Shown: positions 35,762-49,404, counted from the first letter of the stretch. The stretch: DNA of 64,000 nt from Holacanthus passer (GCA_025331565.1 JAFREQ010000011.1:16775001-16839000), one strand, 5' to 3'. Translations and numbers: made by a program. Notes: generated by a model from the letters alone, not told the origin.

Positions 35762-36060
35762 TTTAGTCTGTGTGTTACCCTCCTTTCCTCTTGTCCAGTT
35801 CGTCTTTGTTACGTTTGTTGAGAAGTCTGTTTCCTAGTGTTGAGTCTTTAGTTTTTCGGTCCTTGATTTGTTTGTTTTCCTGGACCTCGCCTGTTTCTGG
35901 GACTTTTGATTCCCCCTGTTGGATTGATTGGCCATCTCTGGTTTTGACCCTCGCCTGCCTGCAAGCCTTTGAACTTTTGACTCTGTAAATGAAATCACTG
36001 AACTGCAGCTTTGCCTCTCTTATCTGCATTTGGGTCCTATCTCTTGCTTATGGGTTACAA
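35762..36060 (+). mobile_element. Retroelement-derived pyrimidine-rich 3' region (copy 2)
   Basis: It carries TTTAGTCTGTGTGTTACC, TTCCTGGACCTCGCCTG, GACTTTTGATTCCCCCTG, TTTTGACCCTCGCCTGCCTG and CTGCATTTGGGTCCTATC, matching copy 1 block by block in the same orientation. The ends are fuzzy. Confidence 0.55.
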
Positions 36061-36354
36061 TGCTCGCACAGTTGTCAGAGATGGTGAACTTAATTCGATC
36101 TGTGTATTCACTGAGGCATTAAGACGTACAACATCTTGAACAAGCATCTTGTATCTTGTAAAAAATGGTTCTACTGTCCATGTCAAATGGGAAATGAGAG
36201 AGGGATTTGGACCTGGACAGATCTGGATGATTTGAATGATATTTGGGAAGACTCGGACTCGGAAAAAAAATTTATACAGTGAAATTCTTGGGAACAGATG
36301 AATGTTGGAGGCACTGTGATAAAACAATGGCAAACCATCTTCATTTATTTTAGG

Positions 36355-36665
36355 GCTGTCCTCTGATCAATCCATTAGTGGCAAGAGATTGGCAAAAAAA
36401 TAAGACAACGTTACTGGAATATAAGTTGATTGCTCTTGGCACTGGATGGATATCTTTATAAAGTACTTTTGGTGATGTTTTCCAACCAGTCACTTAGTCT
36501 ATAAAACATCAGAAAAAAGTGAAAAAGGCCTGTCACGATTTCCCAAAAGCCCAAGGTGACATTTTCAAACTGTCTGGATCATCCTACTAACAGTCTAAAA
36601 TCCAAAGATAGAAGAGTGAGACTGAGAAGAGGTTGATGCTGCACATTTAAAAATTGTTTTTAATT
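36355..36665. mobile_element. MITE-like repeat, AATCGATTAAT family (copy 3)
   Basis: GTCTATAAAACATCAGAAAA, GGCCTGTCACGATTTCCCAA, AAGCCCAAGGTGACATTTTC and AACAGTCTAAAATCCAAAGA are successive blocks of the family. The ends are eroded (CTGATCAATCCATTAGTGG at the left). Confidence 0.65.
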
Positions 36666-37895
36666 ATTTAAAGCCAATTACAAAGATAACAGTCCTGTTT
36701 ATGGCTTCCTCACTCCTCCTGCGCCGTACTCGACTCCGCTCTGACATTATGGATGCGCAGGCCTGCAGCAACTCCTCTAAGCTCATATATCACTGGATAA
36801 AGGTTAAGGAACAGAACTCTCCTCAGACAATGGGCCTAGGAAAGGGCACGTGTAAGTAATTGTGCAAGGTTTTCTTTTTTTCTCACAATGAAGAGGTTAA
36901 AATCAAGTATTCAAACTTTGCAGAGGAGCATAACTCACCGAGGAATGACAACTGTACGAGTACTTCTACCTTGAGATAAACAGGTTGATTAAGACAAACT
37001 GTGAGAGTGAAAATCCAAAGGAGACACTGGTGTAATTTCTGTGGCCGCTCTTCCCTTCTGTCCTCATAGGAAGGTCAGCACTCATGCATCAAGGTTCAGC
37101 TAACAAGAGTTGTGCTGAGGGATCGCTGCGGAGGAGAGGAGGTGTAGAGACGGCAAACTAATAAGTCATTGAGTTTGTTCAAAGTGCTGTTACATGGATG
37201 ATGCTGACCACATATGAAAATGGCAATACTAGAAAGCAGAGAGCATTTAAAAATCCATCAGTAGGTTATTGTAAAATAAGCATCGGCAAACAAAAAATGT
37301 CGTATTGTTACGTCAGTTGCACGTTTGATCTTCACTGTGCAGACTTTGACACATGGCTTGACACATTAATGTGCTAAGTTTCTCTGTTCTCACCTTAAAT
37401 TTGATTGAACATGTATGTGTGAGCTTGTGTGTATGTGTGTGACAGCTTAACCCTTTAACTGCCTGCACTCCTCTCATAAGATACAGTGACTCAAATGTGG
37501 TTTACCATATGGTTGAGCAGGTTAAACTAGTTTGGAGTCAATTATGGTCCAATATGCAACTTACACAGTAATTGTCTTACTGAAGTGAGATGTGGAAACT
37601 TGAAGCCTTTAAAATGGACTTATCAGTGAGGTAGGAGACATCTTATGTGCAGTTAAAGATTTGAAATCAAAATATTTGCATATTTATATATTCTGGACTT
37701 CTTAATGAGAAGAAAGCAGCAGATGTAATGCGGGATATTTTTATATGTCTAGAGATTTTTCAAAGGTGTTTTTGATGCACGAGGTTTGCAAGAAAACTCC
37801 ACAGGGCACCTTTAAGCAGGGCTGAGCAGTATGTTTGAAATAAATGTTTCATATAAAGTTCTATTAATCTCATGCATTAATTATCATGTCATGCT

Positions 37896-37920
37896 CTTTC
37901 ATATTCTCATAATATGAAAG
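37896..37920. repeat. 10-bp perfect inverted repeat
   Basis: CTTTCATATT, loop CTCAT, then AATATGAAAG. AT-rich hairpin in a region that begins GGGCTGAGCAGTATG, possibly part of an unrecognised mobile element. Confidence 0.5.
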
Positions 37921-38394
37921 TTTCATCTATCAATATATGGCAAATATTGCCCCCCACCCCCCCCCCTTTTTTTTAGTGGCCACACAGGAGGTGAATTTTA
38001 ACGCATGTTCACATTGACTTCTCCATTCAGCCATGGTGGTTGCTGCTTGTATTTGACCCAAGTCTTATCTACAAGTGTAACAGGGTCAATGTGGTTTATC
38101 CCCAGTCAGTTAAAGCACTGTGGGGATTTGGGCTCCGCTGCCCTTTTGATGTCTCCACCAGCCTAACATCAGCTGCCAGAACCCAGAAAAAGAATAATTA
38201 CATTTTTATGGATGACTTTATCGAGCAGAGTAAAGAGGCTCCCACAGTAACAATGCCATGCAGGTATGATGTTTAAATCCCTATCCTGCTGAAATCAGCA
38301 GACCTTACCACTGGTGTTTTTCCTCAAGCAGGTTCCTGACAGTGAAAAATGTCCGTATTCTCAAGCTCAGACTGAGGGACCGAGTATGAAAGAG

Positions 38395-38397
<3 letters not shown>

Positions 38398-38438
<41 letters not shown>

Positions 38439-38447
38439 GAGAGAGAG
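38398..38447. repeat. (GT)n then (GA)n compound microsatellite
   Basis: About 18 GT units (to 38433), followed by a short GA run. Confidence 0.95.
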
Positions 38448-41400
38448 CTGGAGATGGTTACAGAGCGAGTGGGGGCAGTGGATAAAGAGCATCAGACTTT
38501 ATGCATGAGCCTATAAGCAAGTTGTATACTGCTGCTTACTGTGGTATAAAGACTTCGCACAGTGAATTTGTCCAGTTAGTGAGCTCCCTGCTTCTGTTAT
38601 CCTTGATCAATAGCACGCGTTGACTGGATGGCTCCCAGCACAGTGTGTTGGGGGGCCAATCTTCATCCCCTCACCAGCTGGCCCTCGCAACCCAACCTAA
38701 GATGGATAGAAGCACTACACATGCAAGTGTCTATTGACCTGCATGCACAGACACACACACACTCTGACACACCCACACCTTTCCCACCATACAGACAGGC
38801 TTTTAACAGATGGGGAGGACGGGGGTAAAAGCCCCCTGCAACCATTCTGCAGCCACTCAATTGGGGAAGGAGTCATAAGATTTATGGCTGACAGGCTCTT
38901 ACTAGTATTTTTTTATGCATTCCTTCACCACCTTTCTCCCCTTCTCCTTTCCCTCACTCGCCATACCTTTTGTTGATCATGCTGACATAAGCCGAAAAAC
39001 CTCATTGTAGTGTTCAGGTTCCTCGTTGGTCTGTGTCGGTGTCTTGATTAAACTCGCCTCATGAGAAGCTCCTGACCCCCCCGCAGGAACTAATGCAGGA
39101 GGAGGCAAGGTGCATCTCGGAAATGTTTTAATAATGTATTTAATACTCGAGGAAATAAAAATGAGACATGGTGGTTTAAGAAGGAGGCACGTGGTCGGAG
39201 ATGCTTCGTGTTGTTCATCAGCTCAGCACCTCTGTGTTTTCTGCTACAGCAGGTGTTGCTCCATGAGCATTAAAGAGCAGCATGTTACTGTGTCTGAGGA
39301 ATTCAATAAAAATGCCCGTAGCTATGATTACATATATAATACATAGATACATAAATGTAAGACAATTCCTAACTTTACAATGGTTGGTTCAGGTGAGCTT
39401 CAAAACCTATTTGCAACTTCAGCTGGGCGTCAGATGTTTCTTTTAAAACTGTATTTTCAAGAGCACAGATCATCAGAGTTGGTTCACTCAGAAACAAGCC
39501 ACATGGCTTGAGTGAGAATTTATGAGTTTGCGTATCCAGTAATTGGGTTTTCTTTCCACTGCGCCTCTGAATGCATCACCAATGTGACATTTTGACTTGG
39601 GTTTCATGTAATAATGAAGTACGTTGTTACTTTCACTTAATCGATAGGTACAGAAATTGCTTATAGATGTGGAGGCAAAGTAATCCAAAGGTAACAAACC
39701 TAAAGTGCAAGAAAGAGCGAGCCCGGGGTTCACAGCAGTCGCACTGAGCAGCTAATCACAGACATGTGATTGTACAGTAATAAATGTAACTCTCCAAACT
39801 CTGATTACCAGTTGGACAACGAGGGTGAAATCTCAAGGGCAGTAAAACGAGGCAGGGGAACGATGATGATGAGATAAGCCATAAATTGGAATATGTGGCC
39901 TATCTTTCTGTCTAGTGCCGCAGATGAGATGGAGGAATAGAGCATTATGGGTCCAGTGCCCTCCCTCCCCCCCCGCCCCCAGACCTGGAAGGTACAGAGA
40001 TGACTGTCCACTCCTGTCTATCAGTGTCTGCCAGGCGCTGCTGTTTTTGATTCACCTCCCAGAACTTTTTCTCTGCTTCGACTCTCGGGCTTTAATTATG
40101 CCTTAGGCGCTACTAGGCAGCCTCTCTCCGAACATAAATACATAAATACATGAGTACAGACAGAAAAGCATACAGACAGGTGGACAGAAAGGAGCACAAA
40201 GTCATGTGCCACACACATAAACACAATAAGAGGCATCGCCGGAGTTGCAAAGAATAGCACATTAACACAAGTCATTTGAATGTAACACAGGATCTGTCAG
40301 CCGAGGTCCCAAGGTTCCTCAGTCCAGCCAGTCAGTTAGTCGTTGTCTGGGCTCCACCGCCTCTGAATATAAAGCGTCATAGTGGCTGTCTGTCTTGCTG
40401 TCCGCCTCCCTATTATGAGCCCAGCAGCATGTATAGCATACATATCGGGGGGGGTACTTTATGTATAGACCATTAACCAGGGACAGAGATCAGAATATGA
40501 TTCGATGGGAAGTGCGTGGGGGAACATGATTCCAACACAGGCATGCGGCGTTATACAATAAATTTTAGATAGCAGGTATTGTGCCAGCACAACTTTCACT
40601 GACAGGCAGAGGGAAGAATGCTCCAAGACTACATTATAACCCCCGATCAGACATCGCCAGTGTTTCCAACACCTTCAGACTCCATCATTACCTATTCAGA
40701 GCCTATTCCACCGGACTGTCATGGGACTCATTACTCCATTGCTTTGTGAGGCTGCAGACAGTGGCGCGGCTGTGCGGTGGGTAAGAGAGAGAAGGCGCAG
40801 GCTGACCCAGGGCACAGGCGCTGACATGGAGTGTCTATCAACACACACGTAAAGTACACAGGGTTTGACCGCACTGAGGGAGGTTTAGAGGTAGAGCGGT
40901 GCCACGGACAGTCCACCAACTGTTCGGGGGGTCCTGCTGGAATCCACGCAAGCTGCATGCATGTGGAGATGATGTTGTGTGGGAGCAGCATTGGTGAGAA
41001 GACGTGGAAATGTGAAAGAGATGTTCTCAAGTCTACCATAATGCAAAATGTTTGGATGCCCAGTTAATTTGAGTTAGTCAAATTAAGTCTCCAAATTGGC
41101 CTCTAGAACGAAAAAAATATATGCATTTCTTGATCCGATGCCAATATCATGACGACAAATCACTGCTGGGAAAAATGATCTGTCAATGATTCTTGGCTCT
41201 ATAACATAATCATATCATAATCCTCTTTCCTTCTTTGTTCCCAGCGGGCGAGTCATTTCTATGATGGCTGTCAGTTGAACATAAACATACTGTATGTCGT
41301 CTTTACTGATGCTGTCATTATTCTTTTTGGGGACAGTCTCCACATCAGTTATGAAAACCTGTGGTGTGTCAATGTGGCGTCAATGAACAGAAAGATTCTC

Positions 41401-41692
41401 CTCATCACGCTTCCTTTACCTCACTCCTCTTCCTGCTCCTCTTCTATCCTCCCACAAAGGTCTCAAGACCTGGGGCAGTCAGCAAATTAATATCAAACAG
41501 TCTGTCATTGGCCCCAGTTGGTAGAACAAACCAGATATTAACGGTAATAAAAAGAAAGCTTTAAAAGAACAGGACGGGAGAGGAAAGGAGGGAAGAGCAA
41601 AAAATGAAGGGGGAGTTGGTGAGAATAATGTGAACGTGCACACATCTATATACAGTACACACATGCGCGAAGCCAAACATAAGTTGGCTGCC

Positions 41693-41729
41693 TCACACAC
41701 ACACACACACACAGACACACACACACACT
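41693..41729. repeat. (CA)n microsatellite, interrupted
   Basis: CA units with one AGACAC interruption near 41713. Confidence 0.9.
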
Positions 41730-42039
41730 CGCAGCCCTGTGTTATATGATCCAGAAAGAGTTGGATAATGGAAAAGCCCCGGGGCTGTGAGAGGATTGTG
41801 TCTTCTCCTTAGCTACAACTCTCCACTGTCCGCTACCTCACAATCCTTCAGACCACTCCGGTGAAACCTTCAACCTTAAAACACTGCTCATTACAGCTGC
41901 TGCACAAAAAAACGAACAACAGAAAGATCATTTAAAAAAAAAGCTTATTTATTTATTATTATTTATTATTAAAGTGGCTGCTCGGTTGAGTATTGCTGCG
42001 ACCATCTTAAGCAATATCCTCTCATGCTGAATGTGAATT

Positions 42040-42620
42040 GCAATAAAATGATGAGTTGTTTGATGGTAATCGAAAGAGTTCGGTGTTGCAAATCTGCCGG
42101 CTCAGAGCGGCTCGTGTGATTCAAGGAGGTGATAGGGGATCGGGCTGGCCTCGCTTTAGACCGCAGGCTATCACGGAGTACTTCCTGCGTCGTGGATTGA
42201 ATTCCTTTGGTGCCGCATATGACGAGTTCATGATGACATGAAATTAGCCCACCTCAATTAGTGCCACCATTAGTGGCTCATTAAACAGGTGTGCCATCCC
42301 TACATCAGAGACCACTTGGAAATGTCACAATATATACACACAGATAACTCTGTGCATGGTGGAGACCCCGCTGCCCCCCTTCTGCTCCTTTCTCCCTCTT
42401 TCTTCTGTCTCTCCCCTTTTTTAACACAGACACAAAATTAAAATAAGTCGAGGCCACACATCTCAGCACAATGAGAATCAAATCAAGAGCTAAAATTTTA
42501 TGTTCAGCTAATCAAATTAATGAGCTTTAACCACAACGTGTCATACTAATGCCCTGCAATATTCACACTGGATGCCATAGTCATATTTAATACTGTGGGC
42601 TGAATGCTCACAAATAAGTG
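42040..42620. promoter_or_regulatory. Candidate conserved non-coding cluster
   Basis: Two blocks flank a pyrimidine tract (42364-42420). The first (42060-42300) is GC-richer and CpG-bearing and ends CCACCTCAATTAGTGCCACC then ATTAGTGGCTCATTAAACAG. The second (42475-42620) holds CAGCTAATCAAATTAATGAG then CTTTAACCACAACGTG. The 61-codon frame at 42056-42241 has Arg-rich composition and no domain that I recognise. Confidence 0.4.
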
Positions 42621-42856
42621 ATGACAAGTAGAACTTCTCTCTTAGATCTACAGTATACAAGTCAGTATACAAGTTATTCAGACCTTTTCAGGCCACCTCA
42701 CTGCCTTGTTTTGCCCCGATTTGGTTTTGATGACATTTGTGCTGTATTGAACCAGTGCATCAAACATTTCTACACTGGCTAGAAGAAAGGTCTGCAAAAA
42801 GTAAGAATCAAATGTGCTGTGTGGGAGTCATCCTGTGGTGCTACTCCTTGTGGTTA

Positions 42857-43030
42857 GATCAAGTTTATCTCTATAGCCCAACATCTCATACAACATCTCA
42901 GTGGTTTTCACGGGCCAACAGCATCAACAGCCTCCAAACCAGCCCGAGCTCTCTTGTGTAGTGTCCCCAAAAATACCTCAGCGCACAAGGTAAAAATAGA
43001 AAAAAAACAAATCATGGGAGAGGCAAAGAA
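42857..43030. mobile_element. Teleost interspersed repeat fragment (AAGTTTATCTCTATAGCCCA type)
   Basis: It opens ATCAAGTTTATCTCTATAGC then CCAACATCTCATACAACATC, a diverged version of the common TTTATATAGCCCAAAATCACA repeat. AACAGCATCAACAGCCTCCA and an A-rich segment follow, in the expected order. The right end is uncertain. Confidence 0.5.
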
Positions 43031-43996
43031 AAATCCCTCCTCCTCGTATAGCTGGGTGTGCAGTCGAGGTTGTAGTACTAGAACTGTTTATTTATGTATG
43101 TATGTTTGTTTAATTCATGACACAATTTATCATCCAATATTAATATGTGACAAAGTACATCCGATAAAAGTGAAAAGCTCTTCTGAATTCAGATTTCATG
43201 TAAAATTTCAGCAAATCTGTTTTTTTGTTGTTGTTGTTTTGAAGCACAATATTACAGATAAACATGTTTCCTTAGTTTCCACATGGCCTGTGAAAAAACA
43301 TGCCTCACAGGTGTGAATATAACATAATTAATCACTGCATGCGCTGTGATCTCATGTATTCACTTGTACTTTACACCTTACATGCAAGTATTTGATTTGC
43401 ACAGAGAGGGTGTTCCTATCATCAGCTGATTTGGACAGGACAGGTGTTGACTTATACAAAAGCCATATTTGCTTGTGTCATGTGTCATGAAAAGTGTAAA
43501 TAATGAGGCTGTGGCTGGAAGAAGTCAATGTTGGAGTCCAGTTTTGCCATTGCCACACTGTTGCACCATAGACTAGACTGGTTGGTTTACTTTTATCTGT
43601 GTGTGTTAATGCTGCTGAACATGCAAATTATCTTTCCATAAATAAAAACAAAGGCTACTCATCTTACACTTTGGATTGGGTGGAAGAGACTTGTGCATGT
43701 AGTTGCTCTCAACACGCTCCTCATAAGCATGTTCATAAGTTAGAGTGAGCACAATTTTGGCTTTTTTGCAGGTGCAGTTTTATTTGTCTATCTTTTGCTG
43801 TCAGGCAGGTTTAGTCCCTAAAGTTTCACGTTAATGGTGTTGATGTGCTCTTCAGTATCAAACAGAAAAGCTGGGCTGCATTAACACGTTTCATCCCAAA
43901 ACTTGTTAATGGTCACCCCCTTGCTCTCCATGAAACATCCTCACACATCTCATGAAGCCACAGCTTTAATAACCAGTCTACTCCTGTGTAAAAAAA

Positions 43997-44028
<32 letters not shown>

Positions 44029-44865
44029 AAAAGGCTAGAAATACAAGAGGATTAGACAGTTAGACAGAAGCAAAATACTCACTTTTTAAACTACCATAAT
44101 TGGTTTCCCATAGCCTCAACCACCAACTGGATTCAAATACAGTGTACAGATTACATACAACCTAATGAATTAAAAAAAACGGGTAAATATCTGTACCCAT
44201 ATGTGTGTAATAATATATAAATATATAGTAGAATGATTAATAACAATATACATTAATGACAGAGATTCAGAGATTAAAGATAACAAAGTTTAGTTTTTAT
44301 GAAAGAGGTGAAGATCGCATAGAAAATGAAGTTGTAATTCTTTTCAGTATGTCTCTGTCAGTATGTTAAGTGATTGTTTCCAAGGTTCCTGTAGTATGAT
44401 AATCCACTTCTGAGCTGTCAAGGAGGAAGACAAAGCAAACAAGCAGCAGCCAGACACATGTAAAGCAATTTAAGTAAACAAAGACAAGATCTGGATTAAA
44501 TTTGTACAGCGGATTTGTTCTTTTATCTCAAGTGTAATGGAAACTGGTTCGTGATCGTTTTGGCATCTGTTGTAATTTCTCCATGCTGTGAGTGAATCTG
44601 GCAAGAAAACACACTTGTCTATTAGAAATAATATAAATAATGTATATAATATAAATTATGTGATGTTGATAAATTCTGAAATATGCACCTCATGATGCCC
44701 TTTAGATTTTCCTGCTCCTTTCCCTGTTGTTCCATTGGAGTTTCAATTTCATTCTGCCCATTATTAGAAGTAGTGTCACTGCTGTTCGTGGTTGTGTTTT
44801 ATTAATTGCATACTTATTCCAGATATTTGTTGGTTGTGTCTGAACAGAGAGCGAGAGAGATAAGC
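43031..44865. other. Intergenic, no gene recognised
   Basis: AT-rich, with the poly-A tract at 43990 and an AATATATAAATATATAG stretch near 44211. Confidence 0.45.
43990..44032. repeat. A-rich run (poly-A then AAAAG units)
   Basis: About 24 A followed by AAAAG repeats. It could be the tail of an old retroposon, but no body was recognised on either side. Confidence 0.85.
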
Positions 44866-45150
44866 ACACACGCACACACTCCTGGGATCATCAGACCAGG
44901 GCTTTTCTGTGTGGAGTTTACATGTTCTCCTCATGTTTGCATTGGTTTCCTGCATGATCCCGTGTTTCCCCACCATCAAAAACACGTACATCAGGTCAAG
45001 TCTCCTGTCGGTGCCCTTGACCAAGGAACTGGCTTAGAGCTGGAGCTGGTTCCCAGGCACTGCATGGTGGCGCCCACTGCTCCTCATCCTCATGGGGATG
45101 GGCTAAATGCACAGATCAAATTTCACTAGGTTGTACTGTGTGTATGATTG
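44866..45150. mobile_element. SINE-like teleost repeat (TGTGTGGAGTTTACATGTTC ... TAAATGCACAGATCAAATTTCAC)
   Basis: It holds three ordered blocks of a repeat I recognise from fish: TGTGTGGAGTTTACATGTTC at 44910, CACCATCAAAAACACGTACA at 44971, and the 3' block GGGATGGGCTAAATGCACAG then ATCAAATTTCACTA at 45095-45128. It has no coding content. The ORFs across it are accidental. Confidence 0.6.
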
Positions 45151-48100
45151 TGTGTTCCTTTAAACCTCACTCTTGCAAAATAAGTGACCTGCTTTTCCAC
45201 GAACACATAAAAAGCTTTACATTATAAATTCATGAAGTTACTATAAAGATAAGCTCTAGCTTGTTGCCCGGCGAGAACAGACCTTTTGTGGCGCCTCTGC
45301 CTCCTGGGACTGTTTGCACATGTTCATTTTGTAAGCGCCAATGCAGAAACACCAGAGTTAACCAGCTGAATTCATCAATTGGCTGTTCATCTGGTCAGTC
45401 AGTCATGGACAGTTGTAGGGCTGGTCTGGCTGTTGCAGTCCGGCCAAGAAGAATATTACAGGTACAGACACTTCTTTACTGCTGTGATCTTCTACTATAA
45501 CAGCCTACTTCCTACATTTGCACAGACGTTTGCTCTTAAAGATGGATCCTTTATGCAGAGTAGTGGCATATGAATGTCATTCTTGGAGACAATGCTGCTG
45601 GATAAATACCTTCCCTTTCCCAATTTTCCGCTGTGCTCTCATTTGCAAATACATTACAGCTACCTGCTTTATTTCTTCTCCATACCTCCATCTCTTAGCA
45701 CCCCTCAGCAGTGGAGATGCATACTGTTAATACCTCTTGCCGCATTTCAGCTTGCTCGCTTTCCTTTTCCACTTCCTGTCATTCTGATCCTTCTTAAACA
45801 TGTCAGACTCTGGATCTGCTCCCTGGGGAATCTACTGCTACCAGTGTGAATACTGAGCAGGTGATGTGGATGGAGGGAGGAGACGGTAAGACGAGTGGGG
45901 AAAGGGGCTCATGCGAGAGGGATGAGGGGAACCAAAGTGAGGCTGGGACAGAGAGAAACAGCATGCCGTGTAATAACATTGAAAATATAGACACAGAAAC
46001 CGGGAGAGGAGATTGCTGGCAGATGATTGTTTTAAAGGGAATGTCTCTTAACAAGCTCCCAGGATGCCATGTAAGGGGGGGGAGCAGCCCTGCGCTTATG
46101 GGAAGGCACCAAGGAGCTCATTAAGAGCCACAGCCCATCCCTGCTAACCTGCCATCTCCTGCCCTACTCATCCATATCTCAAAATGAAGGACAGGACCTG
46201 AGCATTGCATCCCACTTTGGACAATGCATGCTAATGAAGTATTTGTGCACACTGCGAGGGAGTGTTTGAGCAGATGGTTGTTGGTAGGTTGGTGGTGTCT
46301 CCACGTGTAATTGCTCATGCTGCAGAAAGGCAACGTTGGTTGTTAGCATCGAACGCTTTGACATTTTGAGTGAGCTTCCATCTCAGGTCGATCATGATAA
46401 ATTCATGGTCCTTGCGGCGTGAAGCTCTGTCAGTGACATGGTTGCTGTGTGGACAGTGCATTGACTACATTGTTCCAGGTGGAAGCTGTCAGCTGACTGT
46501 GGCTGTCTGCTTTAAAACAAAATAGGATTTCATTCATAACTGCAGCCAAAACAAAGAACAGCAGACTTCTCCTCCCTTTCCTTATTTTCTTTTGTCTTTC
46601 CATTTTTGCCTTTCCTTGGTCTTGCTGTATGCTGTACGATTCACGGTGTAAAAAATGTCTTCTCCAGTCAAAGGCTTCTTTCCACTCATGGCTTGCAAAC
46701 ACATTTAATTGCTCATGCAATACGATGTTGAGGGCTCAAAGCCTTTGTCGTACATAGTGAAGAGGAAAACGCTGGACCATCGTTAGCTGCATTTTGTGTC
46801 GTGAATGTGGGTTGGGTGTCTTTTTTTTTTCCTCCTTCAACCACAATACATCAGGCAGGCAAGGGCCCTTTTTATAGAAGCTGTTATCACGTGGACCTTT
46901 CAGGCATTACGCTGTCATGCACAGGTCAAAGCTGCTGTTCTGAAGCTGTTGATTAGACCTACCAGAAAACAGTGTGACCAACTATTGTTACATGAACACT
47001 TAACTTTAGCATGCTTCACTTTCCTGTTATCTTATTGATGAAATGTAGTCACAGCATTTATTTGTATATTCAATGAATATGACATGGTTGGCTGTGATTA
47101 CCATGTGTATATGTGCAATATGTCTTAACTAAGAGTAAAACAAAACTTAAAGATTGATTTTCGTCTCTAACACAACGTCTCTATATTGTGAAATAATTAA
47201 GTAAAGTGTGCATTTTTAAATCTCAGGAAAAAGGCAGCATCAGTTCAGTCCCACCAAAGTAAAATAACGTAACCTTAGCTCTACAGTGTATAAGTGGTAA
47301 ATTTGGATGGCGGGGGGAAAAAAAGGTTAAAAAATACAATCTCTTCCCTCCCAGCTTGAAGAGTAATAATGAGGGCCAGGTTGGCACCTAGACCTGCTTC
47401 TGGCTGGCAGCCTAGGGGAGGTTCACACTAATCAGCCTGGTGTGAAGGTATTAGCCTTGCCTGTCTGCTTGGACCGCCTCATTAAACACCTCACCTGATG
47501 GGTGCCACCAACCAGAACCTTATCTTCAGTCCCTCAGTTTGGCCTTCTCCTCCTCTGAATGTCCCCGAAAACATCAGCTCCCTGGGCACAATTCACAATC
47601 TCTTAAGTTCCAAGGAACTGACGCCGACAATGGATGGATAAATTCCTCCAAAGTACTATTGAAAAGCTCACTTCTGCACTATTGTGTCTTTTGTTTATTG
47701 AGATCTTCCTACGTTCAAATGCAGCTCAGTTTCAATGTAAGTGTCCTAATGAAAGTTTAGTTCATGCATCACTAAATTACAATGGGCTTCTATTATATAG
47801 AGAAATTAAATATTCACACATAGAGAAGCAAATGAGTCATGTTTCTTTGATGGCATGTTGAGAGCACTTATGTCGAACGTGGGAAAAAATTTAATATTCA
47901 AGCTGTAATTCATTTCATTGTGCTACTATATATGGTTGTGTTTGAATTAGAATTTGTATTTGAACAAGTTCATTTCAGTGAAATCTGAGTGGTTGACCAG
48001 ACAAGCACTTCTTCTGTCATTTTGTTCTTGTGACCTCAGAGCACCACTAATAATATCTGGCTGTTCAGACACACAAGGTGCTACCTTTCATTCGCTGCCA

Positions 48101-49048
48101 TCAGTGTTGGGAATATTTCCACCTCAGTCGTGATGACCGAGATGTCAGCAGCAGCACCTGGACAATCTGGTCATCCTGATCGAGGCCCACAAAACAAGGA
48201 AGAAGTAAAAACATTTTGCAACACAGAAATGTCAGAGCATCATATCAAGACACCAAGCATCTGTTGATGTCGTAGTCAGATGATTGGATAGCTTTAATAA
48301 AGACAGTCATCTAGATTTATTTGGGAAAAAAAAACTGAAAATGAACCGTAGAAAGTTGTAAATTGTAACATGTACACATCATTTTTAGGTGTATTTACTT
48401 TGAATTTTACTTAGAAATGTACATATATATGTTAATGTATATAGTATAATCTGGATAAATCGTTGGCTCGTCTACAACCTGTCTGATTGTTGACCGCTCA
48501 TTTCTTGCCCTGTCAGTGTTGCTGTTTTCAGAATACAATGATTTGATAACTAACAGAAGTACAATGTTGTCATACCCCATAGAAATGAAGGCCAAACTTA
48601 TGCAAATAAGACTGTTGTGGATCTCAGAGGCCACTGTCCTGTATCATTGCTATCAGATATGCAGACTGAAGCCTCACTGCATGTACAGCCAATGCATTAA
48701 TATCAAAGCCAAAATGAAGAGATGAGACGTTTCTGTGGTAGTTAAAGAAAGCTACATATGAGGCAAAATCTTTTGGATCTCGAAAGGTGTGTAACTTTGT
48801 ATGATTGAAGGGTTCACAGTAAATATAGTGGGCCAGAACAGAGCAAAGAGCTGCAGCCAAGCTCCTGTGAAAGACAAACAAAGAGGGAACTTTCAACCTC
48901 TTACAAAATGGTACAATCTATGGGGAACAAGAATAAGTGTAATCTTTGCTTCCCCCCCATATGGCTGCTGTGGGGAGCTGAGTATTTGCTTTAACAGCAT
49001 AGCGGATCAGGAGTCAAGTGGCTGGTTTCATTTGTTGGAGAGCAGAGG
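45151..49048. other. Intergenic, no gene recognised
   Basis: Mixed sequence. GC-richer complex blocks at 46060-46260 and 47380-47530 may be conserved. Frames are short and domain-free. Confidence 0.45.
47380..47530. promoter_or_regulatory. Candidate conserved non-coding element
   Basis: ACTAATCAGCCTGGTGTGAA, GGTATTAGCCTTGCCTGTCT and CCGCCTCATTAAACACCTCA include T-box-like GGTGTGA and Hox/homeodomain words. Non-repetitive. Confidence 0.3.
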
Positions 49049-49240
49049 GAGTGCTCAGAGTTAGGAGTGCCACAGAGAGCGGAGGAGGGGCCACTGAGGA
49101 TAAAGAGAATGGCAAACCCGGAGGAGGTGAGAGGTAGATAAGCCTGGAGAGAAAAGAGACAGACGGAGGGACAGACAGACAGACAGAAAGAGAGCAACAC
49201 AAGTAGTAAGAGGACGAGGGAGAGAGGGGGAGAGAGAGAG
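49049..49240. repeat. Purine-rich tract with GACA units
   Basis: G/A-rich sequence including CAGACAGACAGACAGAAAGA at 49173. The Ser/Leu/Cys-rich minus-strand frames are artefacts. Confidence 0.75.
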
Positions 49241-49359
49241 GCTTCAGTTCCCAGACACTCTTCCCAAGAGACTTCTTATCTACAGGGGGCATCTTTGACT
49301 TGATAATCCGGCTCCTCATCGCTTTTACCACCCTGAACTCCCCCCTCACACACTCAGGC

Positions 49360-49364
<5 letters not shown>

Positions 49365-49404
<40 letters not shown>
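49365..49404. repeat. (CA)n microsatellite
   Basis: About 20 CA units. Confidence 0.95.

Larger units (their letters stand above)
36666..42039. other. Intergenic, no gene recognised
   Basis: It holds the 37896 hairpin, the 38398 microsatellite and complex blocks at 39800-40130 and 40270-40500 that may be conserved. A C/T run (37950-37973) and a G run (40448) occur. No splice-bounded coding segment is recognised. Confidence 0.45.

Noticed and set aside
42056..42241. A small exon or protein
   Set aside because: No acceptor and donor pair was confidently placed and the peptide is unfamiliar. It is better treated as candidate conserved non-coding DNA until codon-level conservation is tested.
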